From assembly GCA_040755295.1 (NCBI GenBank), contig JBFMBK010000002.1, forward strand, positions 1 to 64,000: a stretch of 64,000 bases of DNA. The letters run 5' to 3'. The position numbers and the translations under genes are program-made. This document shows, in pieces, positions 51,683 to 60,994 of the stretch (position 1 is the stretch's first letter; each line of letters opens with the position of its first letter). The DNA is from Bacillota bacterium. GTDB taxonomy: Bacteria > Bacillota > Desulfotomaculia > Desulfotomaculales > Ammonificaceae. The notes under the pieces were generated by a model, which was not told the DNA's origin, made no database searches, and saw nothing but the letters and a program-made list of their open reading frames with translations.

Positions 51683-53767
51683 CTAATGTTTTGTTCCCGT
51701 TTTGTAACCGCATTCCTTATTCGTGCAGGCGATAACCTCCTGCTTCCGTGACTTCCGGCGTACCATCAGGGCGCCGCAGCTGGGGCATTTTTCTTTAACC
51801 GGTTCATACCAGGTGGTGAAGTCACATTCGGGGTATCGCTTGCATCCGTAGAAAGACCGGCCTTTTTTGGTCCTCCTTACCACAAGTTCTTCGTTGCACT
51901 TCGGGCAGGGAACTCCGGTTCCCGTACTTATGCGGCGCGTGTTCCGGCACTGTGGAAACCCCGGACAGGCCAAAAACTTTCCGAATCGACCGGTCTTAAT
52001 AACCATTCTTTGTCCGCATTTCTCGCAGGTCTCGTCGGACACCTCATCGGCTACTTTTATCCTGTCAAGTTCACTGTCTGCTTTAGAAAGCTCAGCCTTA
52101 AATGGTTCATAAAAGCCCTTAACCAACTTAACCCAGTCACCCTTGCCCTCTTCCACCGCGTCAAGCTTATCCTCCATGGCGGCGGTAAACTCCACATCGA
52201 TTACCTCGGCGAAATAGGCCTTTAAAAGATCAACCACCGTCTTGCCCAGTTCGGTGGGGTTGAGACACTTGTTCTTACGAACGACGTATCCCCTTTTGAT
52301 AATGGTTTCGATAATGGGAGCGTAGGTGCTGGGACGGCCTATCCCGTTTTCCTCCAGCGCCCGAACCAGGGTTGCCTCCGTATAACGGGGCGGGGGCTGC
52401 GTAAAGTGCTGCGCGGGGACAAGCTCCTTCAAGGCCAGCCGCTCTCCTTCCGACAAGACCGGTAGTACATTTCCCGATTCGTCCTCGTCTTCAATACCTT
52501 CCCCGGTAAGCCGAAGGAAGCCCGGAAACCGCAACACCGTGCCCGTAGCTCGGAAGAGATAACCTCCCGCGGTTACGTCGACGTTTGTGATATCCAGGAC
52601 AGCCGCCGACATCTGGCTTGCCGCAAATCGTTGCCAGATAAGGTTGTACAGTTTGAACTGGTCTTCGTTCAGATGTTTCTTTATCTTCTCCGGCGTCCTC
52701 AGCACCGATGTAGGTCTTATAGCTTCGTGAGCGTCCTGAACCCGGACGTTTTTCGCGCCTGCAGGCCTTTGTCCCTTGCCTGCACCCGCGTATTCGGGCC
52801 CGAACTCCGATTTGATGTAGTCCCGGGCATCGTCCCGCGCCAGATCGGAAATACGCACGGAGTCGGTGCGTATATAGGAGATTAAGCCGGTCGGACCCTC
52901 TTTGCCCAAATCAACCCCCTCATAAAGCTGTTGGGCGATCAGCATTGTTCGCTGCGTGGTGAACCTCAAACGCCGGTGCGCTTCCTGCTGCAGGGTGCTT
53001 GTGGTAAAAGGCAGCGGTGGTCTCTTTTGCTTCTCCTGTTTACTGATCCCGGAAACCACGAACGTTTTACCGTCAAGCGCCTCGAGCGCCTCGTCGACAT
53101 TTTCCCTGGAAGGCAGGGAAGCCTTTTCGCCGTACACTTTTATCAGGCGCGCTTCGAAAACAGGCGAGCCCGTCTTTTTCACACGGGCCGTCAGCGTCCA
53201 GTACTCCTCCTGAACAAAAGCCTCGATTTCTTTTTCCCGGTCGCACAAAATCCGAACCGCGACGGACTGCACCCTTCCCGCGGAAAGACCCCTTCTGACC
53301 TTCCGCCACAACAGGGGGCTCAGGTTGTAACCCACAAGCCTATCGAGTACACGCCGGGCTTGTTGGGCGTTTACCCTGTTAACGTCTATAGGCCGCGGGG
53401 CCTTCAGCGCGCCGGTCACCGCGGTCTTTGTTATTTCATTAAATTCGACCCGGCAGGGTGATTCGGACGGGATCCGCAGCAGTTCGCAGATATGCCAGGC
53501 GATGGCCTCACCTTCCCGGTCGGGATCCGAAGCGACCAGGACGGCATCGCTTTTGACCAGTGAGGCTTTAAGGTCCTTTATCGCCTCGCCCTTACCCCGG
53601 ATGGTAATGTACTTCGGCGCGAACTCATCGGCCACATCCACCCCGAGCTGGCTCTTTGGAAGGTCGCGGACGTGCCCCATCGATGCCTTAACCATGTAAT
53701 GCTTGCCCAAAAACTTTGAAAGCGTCCTCGCTTTGGCGGGAGATTCAACGATAACCAGTGTTTTCAT
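51683..53767 (-). CDS. topA: DNA topoisomerase I
   Basis: A 694-residue type IA topoisomerase relaxing negative supercoils. Toprim domain at the N-terminus (LVIVESPAKART; SDPDREGEAIAWH), active-site Tyr in GLISYIRTDSVR, and three C-terminal zinc ribbons (CEKCGQRM..., CPKCNEEL..., CPSCGALM...). The stop is at 51683. Normal layout for Firmicutes. Upstream lies dprA after 187 bases. Confidence 0.97.
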   Translation of the reverse strand: MKTLVIVESPAKARTLSKFLGKHYMVKASMGHVRDLPKSQLGVDVADEFAPKYITIRGKGEAIKDLKASLVKSDAVLVASDPDREGEAIAWHICELLRIPSESPCRVEFNEITKTAVTGALKAPRPIDVNRVNAQQARRVLDRLVGYNLSPLLWRKVRRGLSAGRVQSVAVRILCDREKEIEAFVQEEYWTLTARVKKTGSPVFEARLIKVYGEKASLPSRENVDEALEALDGKTFVVSGISKQEKQKRPPLPFTTSTLQQEAHRRLRFTTQRTMLIAQQLYEGVDLGKEGPTGLISYIRTDSVRISDLARDDARDYIKSEFGPEYAGAGKGQRPAGAKNVRVQDAHEAIRPTSVLRTPEKIKKHLNEDQFKLYNLIWQRFAASQMSAAVLDITNVDVTAGGYLFRATGTVLRFPGFLRLTGEGIEDEDESGNVLPVLSEGERLALKELVPAQHFTQPPPRYTEATLVRALEENGIGRPSTYAPIIETIIKRGYVVRKNKCLNPTELGKTVVDLLKAYFAEVIDVEFTAAMEDKLDAVEEGKGDWVKLVKGFYEPFKAELSKADSELDRIKVADEVSDETCEKCGQRMVIKTGRFGKFLACPGFPQCRNTRRISTGTGVPCPKCNEELVVRRTKKGRSFYGCKRYPECDFTTWYEPVKEKCPSCGALMVRRKSRKQEVIACTNKECGYKTGTKH

Positions 53768-53954
53768 TGCCAGTAAACTTCACTCCAAACATAAAATCTT
53801 CTTCTTTACACTACTGTCAGGTATTATGCTTTATACCGTCCAACGATTGGGTTATGCGGCCCATCTGCCTGTTTTCTAAAAGATTACCGTAAAATCCGGC
53901 TTTTATAACCTAAAATGTTCGTCGGTCAAATAAACTTCATCTTGATTAACGTTG

Positions 53955-55073
53955 TTATAAACGGACGGGTTTGTTTCTACAAGAGGTTTCCCGGCTCTTT
54001 CGCACCGCGGCGTAAACACCCCCGGGAAGAGAGCGGATTAAACCTTTCATCTCCAGATAAACCAGACCGGCCAGCACGTTAGAAGCCGCCTCTCCGGCCC
54101 GCTGGATAACATCTTCCCGGGAAAGCGACTCATCGCTTAAAAGGGTGAGAATCAGCGATTCGAGCCGGTTAAGCGCGTGCATCCCCGGGTCCGCCTCAGG
54201 GGAAAAGCCCATACCCAAGGCATCCATCACGTCGGCGGCACAGGTCACCGGCCGGGCTCCCTGTCTCAGAAGATTGTTGGGCCCGCAACTGACCGGGCTG
54301 GTGACGTTACCGGGAACAGCCATTACCTCCCGTCCCTGTTCAAGGGCCAGATCGGCGGTAATCAGCGCACCGCTCCGCTCCTTGGCTTCAACCACCACCA
54401 CCGCACGGGATAATCCGGCAATAACCCGGTTCCGCACCGGAAAATGCCACGCCTGACAGGGCATTCCGCAAGGGAATTCGCTTACCACCGTTCCTTTTAC
54501 CGCGATATCCTCCATCAGTCTCGAGTTCTCCCTCGGGTAACAACCGTCAAGCCCGTTTCCCAAAACAGCGACCGTCCGTCCTTTCCCCGCCAGCGCCCCG
54601 CGGTGCGCGGCCGTATCGACGCCTCGGGCCAGGCCGCTCACCACAGTTATGCCCGCCTGTGCGAGTTGTTTGCCGAGATCCTCCGCCACCCACCGCCCGT
54701 AATCCGAGCAGCGCCGCGTTCCGACGACCGCCACCGTTGTTTCCTCCAGCGTTATGTCGCCGCGATGGAAGAGCGCGGCCGGCGGATCGTATATCTCTCT
54801 GAGTAAATCCGGATAGGTATCGTCCACCGGCGTGACAAAGCCGACACCCAACCGTTCCAGCCTGTCCAATTCCAAATTAAGGTCCAGGGCGCCCCGTTTC
54901 TTCGTAATCTCCTCGGCCTGGGTTTTGCCCACAACCTGGGCCAGTTGCCCGCACCCTGCTGTAAACGCCTCTTGTGCGGAGCCGAAAACAGCCAGGAGAT
55001 CACGAAACCTCCTGGACTGTCCGGGAATAAGCAGTTGCCAGGCGAGATAGTAGCTGCGCTCATCTTCCGGCAA
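53955..55073 (-). CDS. dprA: DNA-processing protein DprA/Smf
   Basis: A 372-residue protein that loads RecA on incoming single-stranded DNA during transformation. N-terminal helix-hairpin-like region, then the Rossmann-like domain (VAVVGTRRCSDYGR; SGLARGVDTAAH; FPVRNRVIAGLS; EQGREVMAVPG), and a C-terminal winged helix (about 300-365). TTG start behind GGAGG. It is divergent from the carbonic anhydrase gene. Confidence 0.96.
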   Translation of the reverse strand: MPEDERSYYLAWQLLIPGQSRRFRDLLAVFGSAQEAFTAGCGQLAQVVGKTQAEEITKKRGALDLNLELDRLERLGVGFVTPVDDTYPDLLREIYDPPAALFHRGDITLEETTVAVVGTRRCSDYGRWVAEDLGKQLAQAGITVVSGLARGVDTAAHRGALAGKGRTVAVLGNGLDGCYPRENSRLMEDIAVKGTVVSEFPCGMPCQAWHFPVRNRVIAGLSRAVVVVEAKERSGALITADLALEQGREVMAVPGNVTSPVSCGPNNLLRQGARPVTCAADVMDALGMGFSPEADPGMHALNRLESLILTLLSDESLSREDVIQRAGEAASNVLAGLVYLEMKGLIRSLPGGVYAAVRKSRETSCRNKPVRL

Positions 55074-55278
55074 AGAATGTTCCTCCAGATTTTAACCTTT
55101 CGCAGACGCAGGTTGTTTCTCCTGCTCCTTGAAAAAGAATTTCATTTCAACGCTAAACAAAGCAGGATTTTACTTTTATCGGGTGAATATGACTTGTCCA
55201 GGGAGGTGATAAATCTCAATTTTGGAAACTGCTTTTTTCTTTGGATTAACCAGCACCATATTTAAGGAGGAGTACAAC

Positions 55279-56052
55279 GTGCGCTTTCTAAAAACTCTTG
55301 CGGCCACCATTATCGGTGCCGCCGTCTGTGTCTGTGCCGGTTGTTCGCAAACGGCGCCTACAGCTACCGAGCCCGCCGAATCGGGTAATATTAAGGCCAA
55401 TGTTGAAACCACCTTTAATCCCACAGTCGACAGCCCGACAATTGATAAGACTTCCTATATAGACCCCATGGCCTCTATAATTGGGAACGTTGAGATCGCC
55501 GGCAAGGTCTACGTTGCACCCTGCGCCTCCGTACGCGGTGACGAAGGCCAGCCGGTATATATCGGCGAGGGCTCCAACGTTCAGGACGGCGTTGTGCTGC
55601 ACGGTCTCGAGACCGAGGATGAGGGTGAGCCCGTCGAAAAGAATATCGTAGATATCTCCGGAAAGAAATACTCTGTGTACGTGGGTAAGAATGTATCCCT
55701 GGCTCACCAGTGCCAGATCCACGGACCGGCTTCGGTAGGCGATGGGACCTTTATCGGTATGCAGGCCCTGGTTTTCAAGGCCCAGGTGGGGAAGAACTGT
55801 GTTGTAGAACCCGGCGCGAGACTTCTTAACGGGGTCAAGGTGGCCGACGGACATTACGTTCCCGCCGGAACCGTTGTTACCACCCAAGCGCAGGCGGATA
55901 AACTGCCGGTGATAACCGACTCCTACCCGATGAAAGACCTTAATAAGGGCGTCCTGCACGTGAACGAGCAGTTAGCGGAAGGCTATCTGGGCGGCGGCGG
56001 GGAAAGCGCGGCCGGCTATGAAACCTCGACGGAGGAACCTACACAACATTAG
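55279..56052 (+). CDS. Gamma-class (Cam-type) carbonic anhydrase, lipoprotein
   Basis: A 257-residue exported enzyme. GTG at 55279 follows AAGGAGG and gives a lipoprotein signal with lipobox CAGC (Cys22). The left-handed beta-helix carries the zinc ligands His108, His143 and His148 (VVLHGLE; LAHQCQIHG). The Cam-specific Arg86 (SVRGDEG), Gln102 and the acidic loop with Glu111 (ETEDEGEP), thought to be a proton shuttle, are also present. This makes it much closer to Methanosarcina Cam than to CamH-type proteins, which lack that loop. It would interconvert CO2 and bicarbonate outside the membrane. It has its own terminator and stands alone. Confidence 0.93.
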   Translation: MRFLKTLAATIIGAAVCVCAGCSQTAPTATEPAESGNIKANVETTFNPTVDSPTIDKTSYIDPMASIIGNVEIAGKVYVAPCASVRGDEGQPVYIGEGSNVQDGVVLHGLETEDEGEPVEKNIVDISGKKYSVYVGKNVSLAHQCQIHGPASVGDGTFIGMQALVFKAQVGKNCVVEPGARLLNGVKVADGHYVPAGTVVTTQAQADKLPVITDSYPMKDLNKGVLHVNEQLAEGYLGGGGESAAGYETSTEEPTQH

Positions 56053-56054
56053 AA

Positions 56055-56084
56055 GAACGGGGGCGTAAACCCCCGTTCTTCTTT
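56055..56084 (+). terminator. Terminator after the carbonic anhydrase gene
   Basis: GAACGGGGG, GCGTAAAC loop, CCCCCGTTC then TTCTTTG. It can also work on the minus strand, for which it follows the cell wall hydrolase gene. Confidence 0.85.
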
Positions 56085-56184
56085 GTCAGCGTTGCCCGAG
56101 AGGTTGGCGTTTTCTTGCCTTTAAATCACGGCAAATTTAAGTCCAACCTCTCATACTTTCTGAAACATATCTTTTCCTGCAAAT

Positions 56185-57132
56185 TTACACGGCGCTGAAT
56201 GCAAAGATCATGTTGCCTATTCGGCAGGCTACCGGCAAAGAGAGGAGAAAACGGCTTGTTGCCGACGTGTCATAAAAATACAGGGCGCCGCCGGTCGGGT
56301 CTTGTCCTCCAAGCGCCTCTTCCGCCGCCCGGGTGCTGTCGGGTGTGGCCGGATGGTTTATCCAGCCGTTCGCTACTGGTTCGAACTGGTACAAACCGTT
56401 CTCCACCTGATAGATAACCCCCGGAATGTTGTTCGGGAAATGCCGACTCCGGACACGGTTTAAAATCACCGCGCCGACAGCCACCTTTGCCAGGTGCGGC
56501 TCGCCGTCCGATTCCGCGGTAACTAACCGGGCGAGAAGGTCGAAATCCTCCCGGCTTATATCGCCGCGGGAAACCGGCGGGGGAGATTGTGGTATTCTCA
56601 AAACCTGACCCGGATAAATGTCCGCGCCTGCGAGGCCGTTATAAGCCATGATTTGCGCAGAACCGAGCCCATAGCGCTGGCCGATCAGATAAAGCGTATC
56701 TCCCCGAACCACGGTGTAACTCTCCGAGCCCGTGGAACCACCGGAGGAATCGCCGTCGGACCCTTCCGGTATTCTCAAAACCTGACCCGGATAAATGTCC
56801 GCGCCTGCAAGGCCGTTATAGGCCATGATTTCCGCGGAACTGAGCCCGTAGCGCTGACCGATCAGATAAAGAGTATCTCCCGGCGCCACGGTGTAACTCT
56901 CGGCGTCGGTGCTAGATCCTCCGCCTGCTTTTTCGGGAATATCGAGAACCTGACCCGGATAAATTACGGTGCTTTGTAATCGGTTAGCCTGCTGGATTGC
57001 GCTGGTGGTTGTATTGAATTTCTGACTGATGGTGTAAAGGGAATCCCCGGGAAGAACAGTGTACGAAGCGGCCCAAGCCGGAGACAATGGTACTAGTACT
57101 GCTGCAAGTACAAGCAACGACCGGTAGAACAT
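56185..57132 (-). CDS. Three-LysM SleB-like cell wall hydrolase
   Basis: A 315-residue exported protein with signal peptide (cut near AWA), three LysM domains (starting SYTVLPGDSLYTI, SYTVAPGDTLYLI and SYTVVRGDTLYLI) and a C-terminal Hydrolase_2/SleB-like domain (LARLVTAESDGEPHLAKVAV; AVILNRVRSRHFPNNI). SleB enzymes are lytic transglycosylases acting on spore cortex or the vegetative wall. The LysM repeats 2 and 3 are nearly identical and look recently duplicated. AGGAGG precedes the start directly after a ydaO-type riboswitch, so translation is likely under c-di-AMP control. Confidence 0.93.
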   Translation of the reverse strand: MFYRSLLVLAAVLVPLSPAWAASYTVLPGDSLYTISQKFNTTTSAIQQANRLQSTVIYPGQVLDIPEKAGGGSSTDAESYTVAPGDTLYLIGQRYGLSSAEIMAYNGLAGADIYPGQVLRIPEGSDGDSSGGSTGSESYTVVRGDTLYLIGQRYGLGSAQIMAYNGLAGADIYPGQVLRIPQSPPPVSRGDISREDFDLLARLVTAESDGEPHLAKVAVGAVILNRVRSRHFPNNIPGVIYQVENGLYQFEPVANGWINHPATPDSTRAAEEALGGQDPTGGALYFYDTSATSRFLLSLPVACRIGNMIFAFSAV

Positions 57133-57145
57133 TCAAACCCTCCTT

Positions 57146-57345
57146 GAGCCTCTGGGGTTAGTTGACGGATTCGGGTCGAGGGAACCCTACCCAGCACTTA
57201 ATACGCTAATTTCCTATTCTACGCGCTCTCACCCCCATTTTCTTTTATAAGTAAAGTATAGAAAGATTCTAATAACATTAAGTGCTGGGATTCACCCCTG
57301 AAAGATTTCCCCCATGTCCCACGTTACTGGGAATTCGGCTTACAC
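57146..57345 (-). ncRNA. Cyclic di-AMP (ydaO-type) riboswitch before the LysM/SleB hydrolase
   Basis: The minus strand has GGGGGAAATC, a short loop and CAGGGGTGAATCCCAGC in the 5' half, and GACCCGAATCCGTCAACTAA followed by CCCCAGAGGC in the 3' half, the conserved blocks of ydaO. The two GAATCC/CAGCACTTAA stems flank a variable insertion. The last helix strand (AGGCTC) abuts the ribosome binding site AAGGAGG, so the output is probably translational, without the separate terminator used before ectA. By-eye assignment. Confidence 0.85.
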
Positions 57346-57398
57346 TGATTATAAAATCAGGAAGATAATAAGACAAGCTATTAAATATTGGTATTTTA

Positions 57399-59840
57399 TT
57401 AGTGCGTATTTGCAGTAAAATCAAGCATCGATCCCGTATAGTAGAAGTCCAGTATTTCTTTAAAGGTCTTGCCTTGTTCGGCCATGGTGCGCGCTCCCCA
57501 TTGAGACATCCCGAGACAGTGTCCCCAGCCGCTTCCGCTAAAGGTTACCTTAACAAGGGCCCCGGTCAAGGGGTCGTATTCCTTCAACATATCCGTGACC
57601 GGCGCCTTGCAACCTAAGACGGACCGCACCCAATCCGCGTTGGAAAGATCCTGGGAGCGCTGAATACCGTCAGATCCGCTGCCCAACACCTGCAACTGCT
57701 GTATCCGCCCTCCCGCGACGGTCCTTCCGGTGACGTAAACCTCCTGAACAACACTGAAATCATACCCTTTTTCCATCAGGTACCGGGGCAGTTCGTAGAC
57801 GGTGTACGTCACGCTCCACCCGTAGTGGGGATTTTCCGGATGGCGATCATACGGGTCCGATTTCCCCCGTATCGGCCCTGCATAGTTCTTCCATACATCC
57901 TCGCTGTTTTCACTCAAGCCGCCGTTCGAACTGCAGAAATATGCCGGAACGATATACCCGCCGCTGGTCAGAACGAGGTTCTTTGTCGCGTCTACCGCGG
58001 CAGTCGTAGCCGGATGCTCCGCAGCCAATCCGCGGTAAACCTGGCTGGACTGAGTGGCGAAAACATCATAAAACTCCCCTTTGCCGTATTTCATGGCATA
58101 GAAGGCATAGGAACGGGCCGCAACCGCCTGCGCCTTTAAAGCCTCCGGAGCCCAGGAGTACGGCATTTCGCACGACACAACCCCGTAAAGGTATTCTTCC
58201 AAAGGCAGTTCGTTGACCAGTAAGAGATTCCCGTTCTGCAGTCTGACACTCAGGTTGCCGCGGTAACGTCTGGAAGCGCCGTTGACGTTTAATTCAAACC
58301 AGTTGCCCGTCGCGCCCTGCCCTTCCACGAGAAAAACGGGACCTGTAAAAGTCCCGAGCGTTACCCTGTCTTTTTCAACCTGAATCGCATAAACGGTCTG
58401 ACCAACGGGTAACCGCGCCGCTGTTATGGTAAACACATTTCCCGGCAGCGGACGTGATATCGTCTCACCCGTCTGTCCGTTGGTTATCAAATAATCCCCG
58501 CCGGCGCTTACTGCGGCCGCAAGTGCGTCCGTACTCAGCGCCACCCGGATTTGAGTGCTGAAGACACGCGGGACGAAATCCGTCTGCTGGACCGGCGGCG
58601 TCGTCGACTGTCCCGGCGCCCGTGAAACCAACGACACGGCGATCCAGCCGGTCTGCCCGGAAGAGTGGCTGATACGGTACCATTCACCCCTTTTATCGAG
58701 AACCCGAAGCATCTGACCCTTCTCAATGCTGCCTGAAGCGCCGTAGTCCAAGCCGGGGCCGCTCCGCAAGATTAACACCTGTTGAGCGATCACGTCCTCC
58801 CCCGCCGACGCTTCCGCCGGGGCTTCCGGCTTTACCAGCCAGCCGGCGATCCAGGCGGTTTTACCGCCCGACAGGCTCACCTTATACCATTCACCCTGTT
58901 TCCCTAGACCGGTCAGCTTCTGTCCCGCGCTCGTTTTACCGACTATTGCGTAATTCGTTCCGGGGCCGCTCCTCAGGTTGATAACCTCCCGGGCGATCAG
59001 AATCTGACCGCTTTCGGAACTCCCCCCTCTATCGGGAGGAGAAGTCGGAGTCGACCCTGTCTGCGGCTTTACCAGCCATCCCGCGATCCAGACGGATTTA
59101 CCGCCCGACAGACTCACCTTGTACCAGTCGCCCTGTTTCCCGAGACCGGTCAGCTTCTGTCCCGTACTTGTTCTACCGACAATTGCATAATTAGTCCCGG
59201 GGCCGCTCCTCAGGTTAACGACGGTTTGGGAAACCAGGACCGTACCATCGGCTGAGCTTCCCCCGCTACCTGAAGGATCAGGATTGGGACCAGGGGTAGG
59301 AGCGGGTGACGTCGTCTGTGCCTTTACCAACCACCCCGCGATCCAGGCGGATTTGCCCCCCGTCAGTTTCACCTTGTACCATTCACTCTGTTTCCCTAAA
59401 CCGGTTAGTTTCTGTCCAGTGCTTGTTCTACCGACAATTGCGTAATTAGTCCCTGGGCCGCTCCTCAGGTTGATAACGCCCTGAGCGATCAGTACCGTCT
59501 GGGTTGACGTACTACCCGAACCAGTGGGTTGAACACTGTTTTCCTCCACCCGTTTCCCCAACCAGGAAGCGATCCAGCCGGTCTTACCCGAGGACAGTGA
59601 AACCTTATACCATCCCGACTGCTGTTCTGTCAGGCCCAACCTGCTCCCCCGCGCCACCGTTTCAAGTATCGGGTAATTGGTTCCGGGCCCTTCTCGGATG
59701 TTGACGCTCCCGCTGGTGCCGCTTATCACAAACATGGCTGCCGCACCGGCTGCCCCGGTGAATAAGGCCGACACCACGGTTATCATCATAAAAAAACATA
59801 TAATCAAAGAATTTTTAGTGAATACTTTGGCCGGTTTCAT
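57399..59840 (-). CDS. SpoIID/LytB-like protein with five SH3 domains
   Basis: An 813-residue exported protein. The ATG at 59840 (CAGGGGG upstream) opens a signal/anchor segment. Five bacterial SH3 domains follow, the middle three nearly identical (INLRSGPGTNYAIVG, GQKLTGLGKQ, WIAGWLVK). The C-terminal half is a SpoIID/LytB domain (LPLEEYLYGVVSCEMPYSW with the likely catalytic Glu; AQAVAARSYAFYA; GWGHCLGMSQWGAR). SpoIID is a lytic transglycosylase needed for engulfment; LytB-like members act on the vegetative wall, and the SH3 repeats suggest wall targeting. Confidence 0.93.
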   Translation of the reverse strand: MKPAKVFTKNSLIICFFMMITVVSALFTGAAGAAAMFVISGTSGSVNIREGPGTNYPILETVARGSRLGLTEQQSGWYKVSLSSGKTGWIASWLGKRVEENSVQPTGSGSTSTQTVLIAQGVINLRSGPGTNYAIVGRTSTGQKLTGLGKQSEWYKVKLTGGKSAWIAGWLVKAQTTSPAPTPGPNPDPSGSGGSSADGTVLVSQTVVNLRSGPGTNYAIVGRTSTGQKLTGLGKQGDWYKVSLSGGKSVWIAGWLVKPQTGSTPTSPPDRGGSSESGQILIAREVINLRSGPGTNYAIVGKTSAGQKLTGLGKQGEWYKVSLSGGKTAWIAGWLVKPEAPAEASAGEDVIAQQVLILRSGPGLDYGASGSIEKGQMLRVLDKRGEWYRISHSSGQTGWIAVSLVSRAPGQSTTPPVQQTDFVPRVFSTQIRVALSTDALAAAVSAGGDYLITNGQTGETISRPLPGNVFTITAARLPVGQTVYAIQVEKDRVTLGTFTGPVFLVEGQGATGNWFELNVNGASRRYRGNLSVRLQNGNLLLVNELPLEEYLYGVVSCEMPYSWAPEALKAQAVAARSYAFYAMKYGKGEFYDVFATQSSQVYRGLAAEHPATTAAVDATKNLVLTSGGYIVPAYFCSSNGGLSENSEDVWKNYAGPIRGKSDPYDRHPENPHYGWSVTYTVYELPRYLMEKGYDFSVVQEVYVTGRTVAGGRIQQLQVLGSGSDGIQRSQDLSNADWVRSVLGCKAPVTDMLKEYDPLTGALVKVTFSGSGWGHCLGMSQWGARTMAEQGKTFKEILDFYYTGSMLDFTANTH

Positions 59841-60058
59841 ATAAACAGCCCCCTGAAAGTTGTCTTTACCGGCCAAATTTCGACATAGAAAGGGCTTTTC
59901 CTGCCAGCTACCTAATAAATTTTATGAATTTTTCCAAATCGTCTAGGAAGGTAATACCAAACAAATAAATTGATGTAACCTTAGAATTTGGAGATGGGAG
60001 ATATAGGTGGGAGGTGAGAAGTTGGGTATCTCAGCGGGATTACCACGAATTCTGCGGG

Positions 60059-60283
60059 TCAGCGACTGCGAAACAGGTTAATTATTATAGTAAGGATAAT
60101 ACTGCAGAGAATACAGGTAACCAAGGGGAAATAGAAAGAAAAATGACCGCGCTGGTAGTAGATATCCCCCGGCAGCCTCCCGATTCCCGGTATTTTACCG
60201 ATAATAAGCACCACCGCACCGATCATAAAAATTAGCGCGCCGCTTACAAGAAGGAGTTTGCCGAAATTTTGGATTATTTCCAT
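60059..60283 (-). CDS. DUF2905 membrane protein
   Basis: A 74-residue protein with two membrane helices separated by KIPGIGRLPGDIYYQRG, the hallmark of DUF2905. The family is found in many bacteria and has no known role. AGGGGG precedes the ATG. It lies between ruvB/queH and the SpoIID-like gene. Confidence 0.88.
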   Translation of the reverse strand: MEIIQNFGKLLLVSGALIFMIGAVVLIIGKIPGIGRLPGDIYYQRGHFSFYFPLVTCILCSIILTIIINLFRSR

Positions 60284-60368
60284 TAAACCCCCTGTCGGTT
60301 AGTTTTTTCCGCCGTAAAACCCACGCCGCCATTCCCGGTCGCAGGGCCGTATGCGCTTACTTCAACAT

Positions 60369-60935
60369 TTATTTTCCTAACCCTTGTTTTTCGACTCCGC
60401 GCCTGCGGCCGCTGAAATACCGTTCTTTCTCACTGTAAACGCAGCCGCAGTATTGCTGCCGGTACATGCCGATTTCCTTTGACCGCCGAACCCCTTCTTC
60501 GAATCCGACCCGGAAATCACGGTATAGAAAGGGTACGGCGTACTCCGCGGCAACAGCTCCCGCGACCTCCCTTATCAATTCATGCTTCTGAAAAGGGCTT
60601 ACCAGGAGCGTGGTCGTAAACGCCTCAAAACCACCTCGCTTCGCTACTCCCGCCGCCCGCTTCAAGCGAATCATGTAACAAAAACGGCAGCGTTCCGTTT
60701 CCCTGTAGGCAACCATACGGAGGTACTCTTCCATAGGGTATTCCTGGTCATAGACAACCGGCCACTTTTGTCTTTCCGCGTACGCGGCCAGTGTATCGCG
60801 TCGGCGCCCGTATTCAGTATATGGATGAATGTTGGGATTAAAAAAATATCCCTGAACTCCGTGTCCCTCTTCAAGAAGAACCTTCAGTGGGTATAAAGCG
60901 CATGGTCCGCAACATACATGCATCAATAACTTCAA
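60369..60935 (-). CDS. queH: Epoxyqueuosine reductase QueH
   Basis: A 188-residue enzyme for the last step of queuosine formation in tRNA. It carries CCGPC (residues 8-12), CRFCY in the middle and CGC near the C-terminus, which bind the Fe-S cluster and metal in QueH. It replaces the cobalamin-dependent QueG. TTG start behind AGGGG. It complements the preQ0 genes at 28.5-32 kb. Confidence 0.93.
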   Translation of the reverse strand: MKLLMHVCCGPCALYPLKVLLEEGHGVQGYFFNPNIHPYTEYGRRRDTLAAYAERQKWPVVYDQEYPMEEYLRMVAYRETERCRFCYMIRLKRAAGVAKRGGFEAFTTTLLVSPFQKHELIREVAGAVAAEYAVPFLYRDFRVGFEEGVRRSKEIGMYRQQYCGCVYSEKERYFSGRRRGVEKQGLGK

Positions 60936-60951
60936 AATTCAGTCCCCTTGA

Positions 60952-60988
60952 TTACCTACTACCTACTTACTACTTACTACCGACTACT
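60952..60988. repeat. CTACTTA-type tandem repeat between queH and ruvB
   Basis: Imperfect copies of a 7-base CTACTTA/CTACC unit. It resembles the CTACTGC tract at 32143. Confidence 0.65.
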
Positions 60989-60994
60989 GAATTT

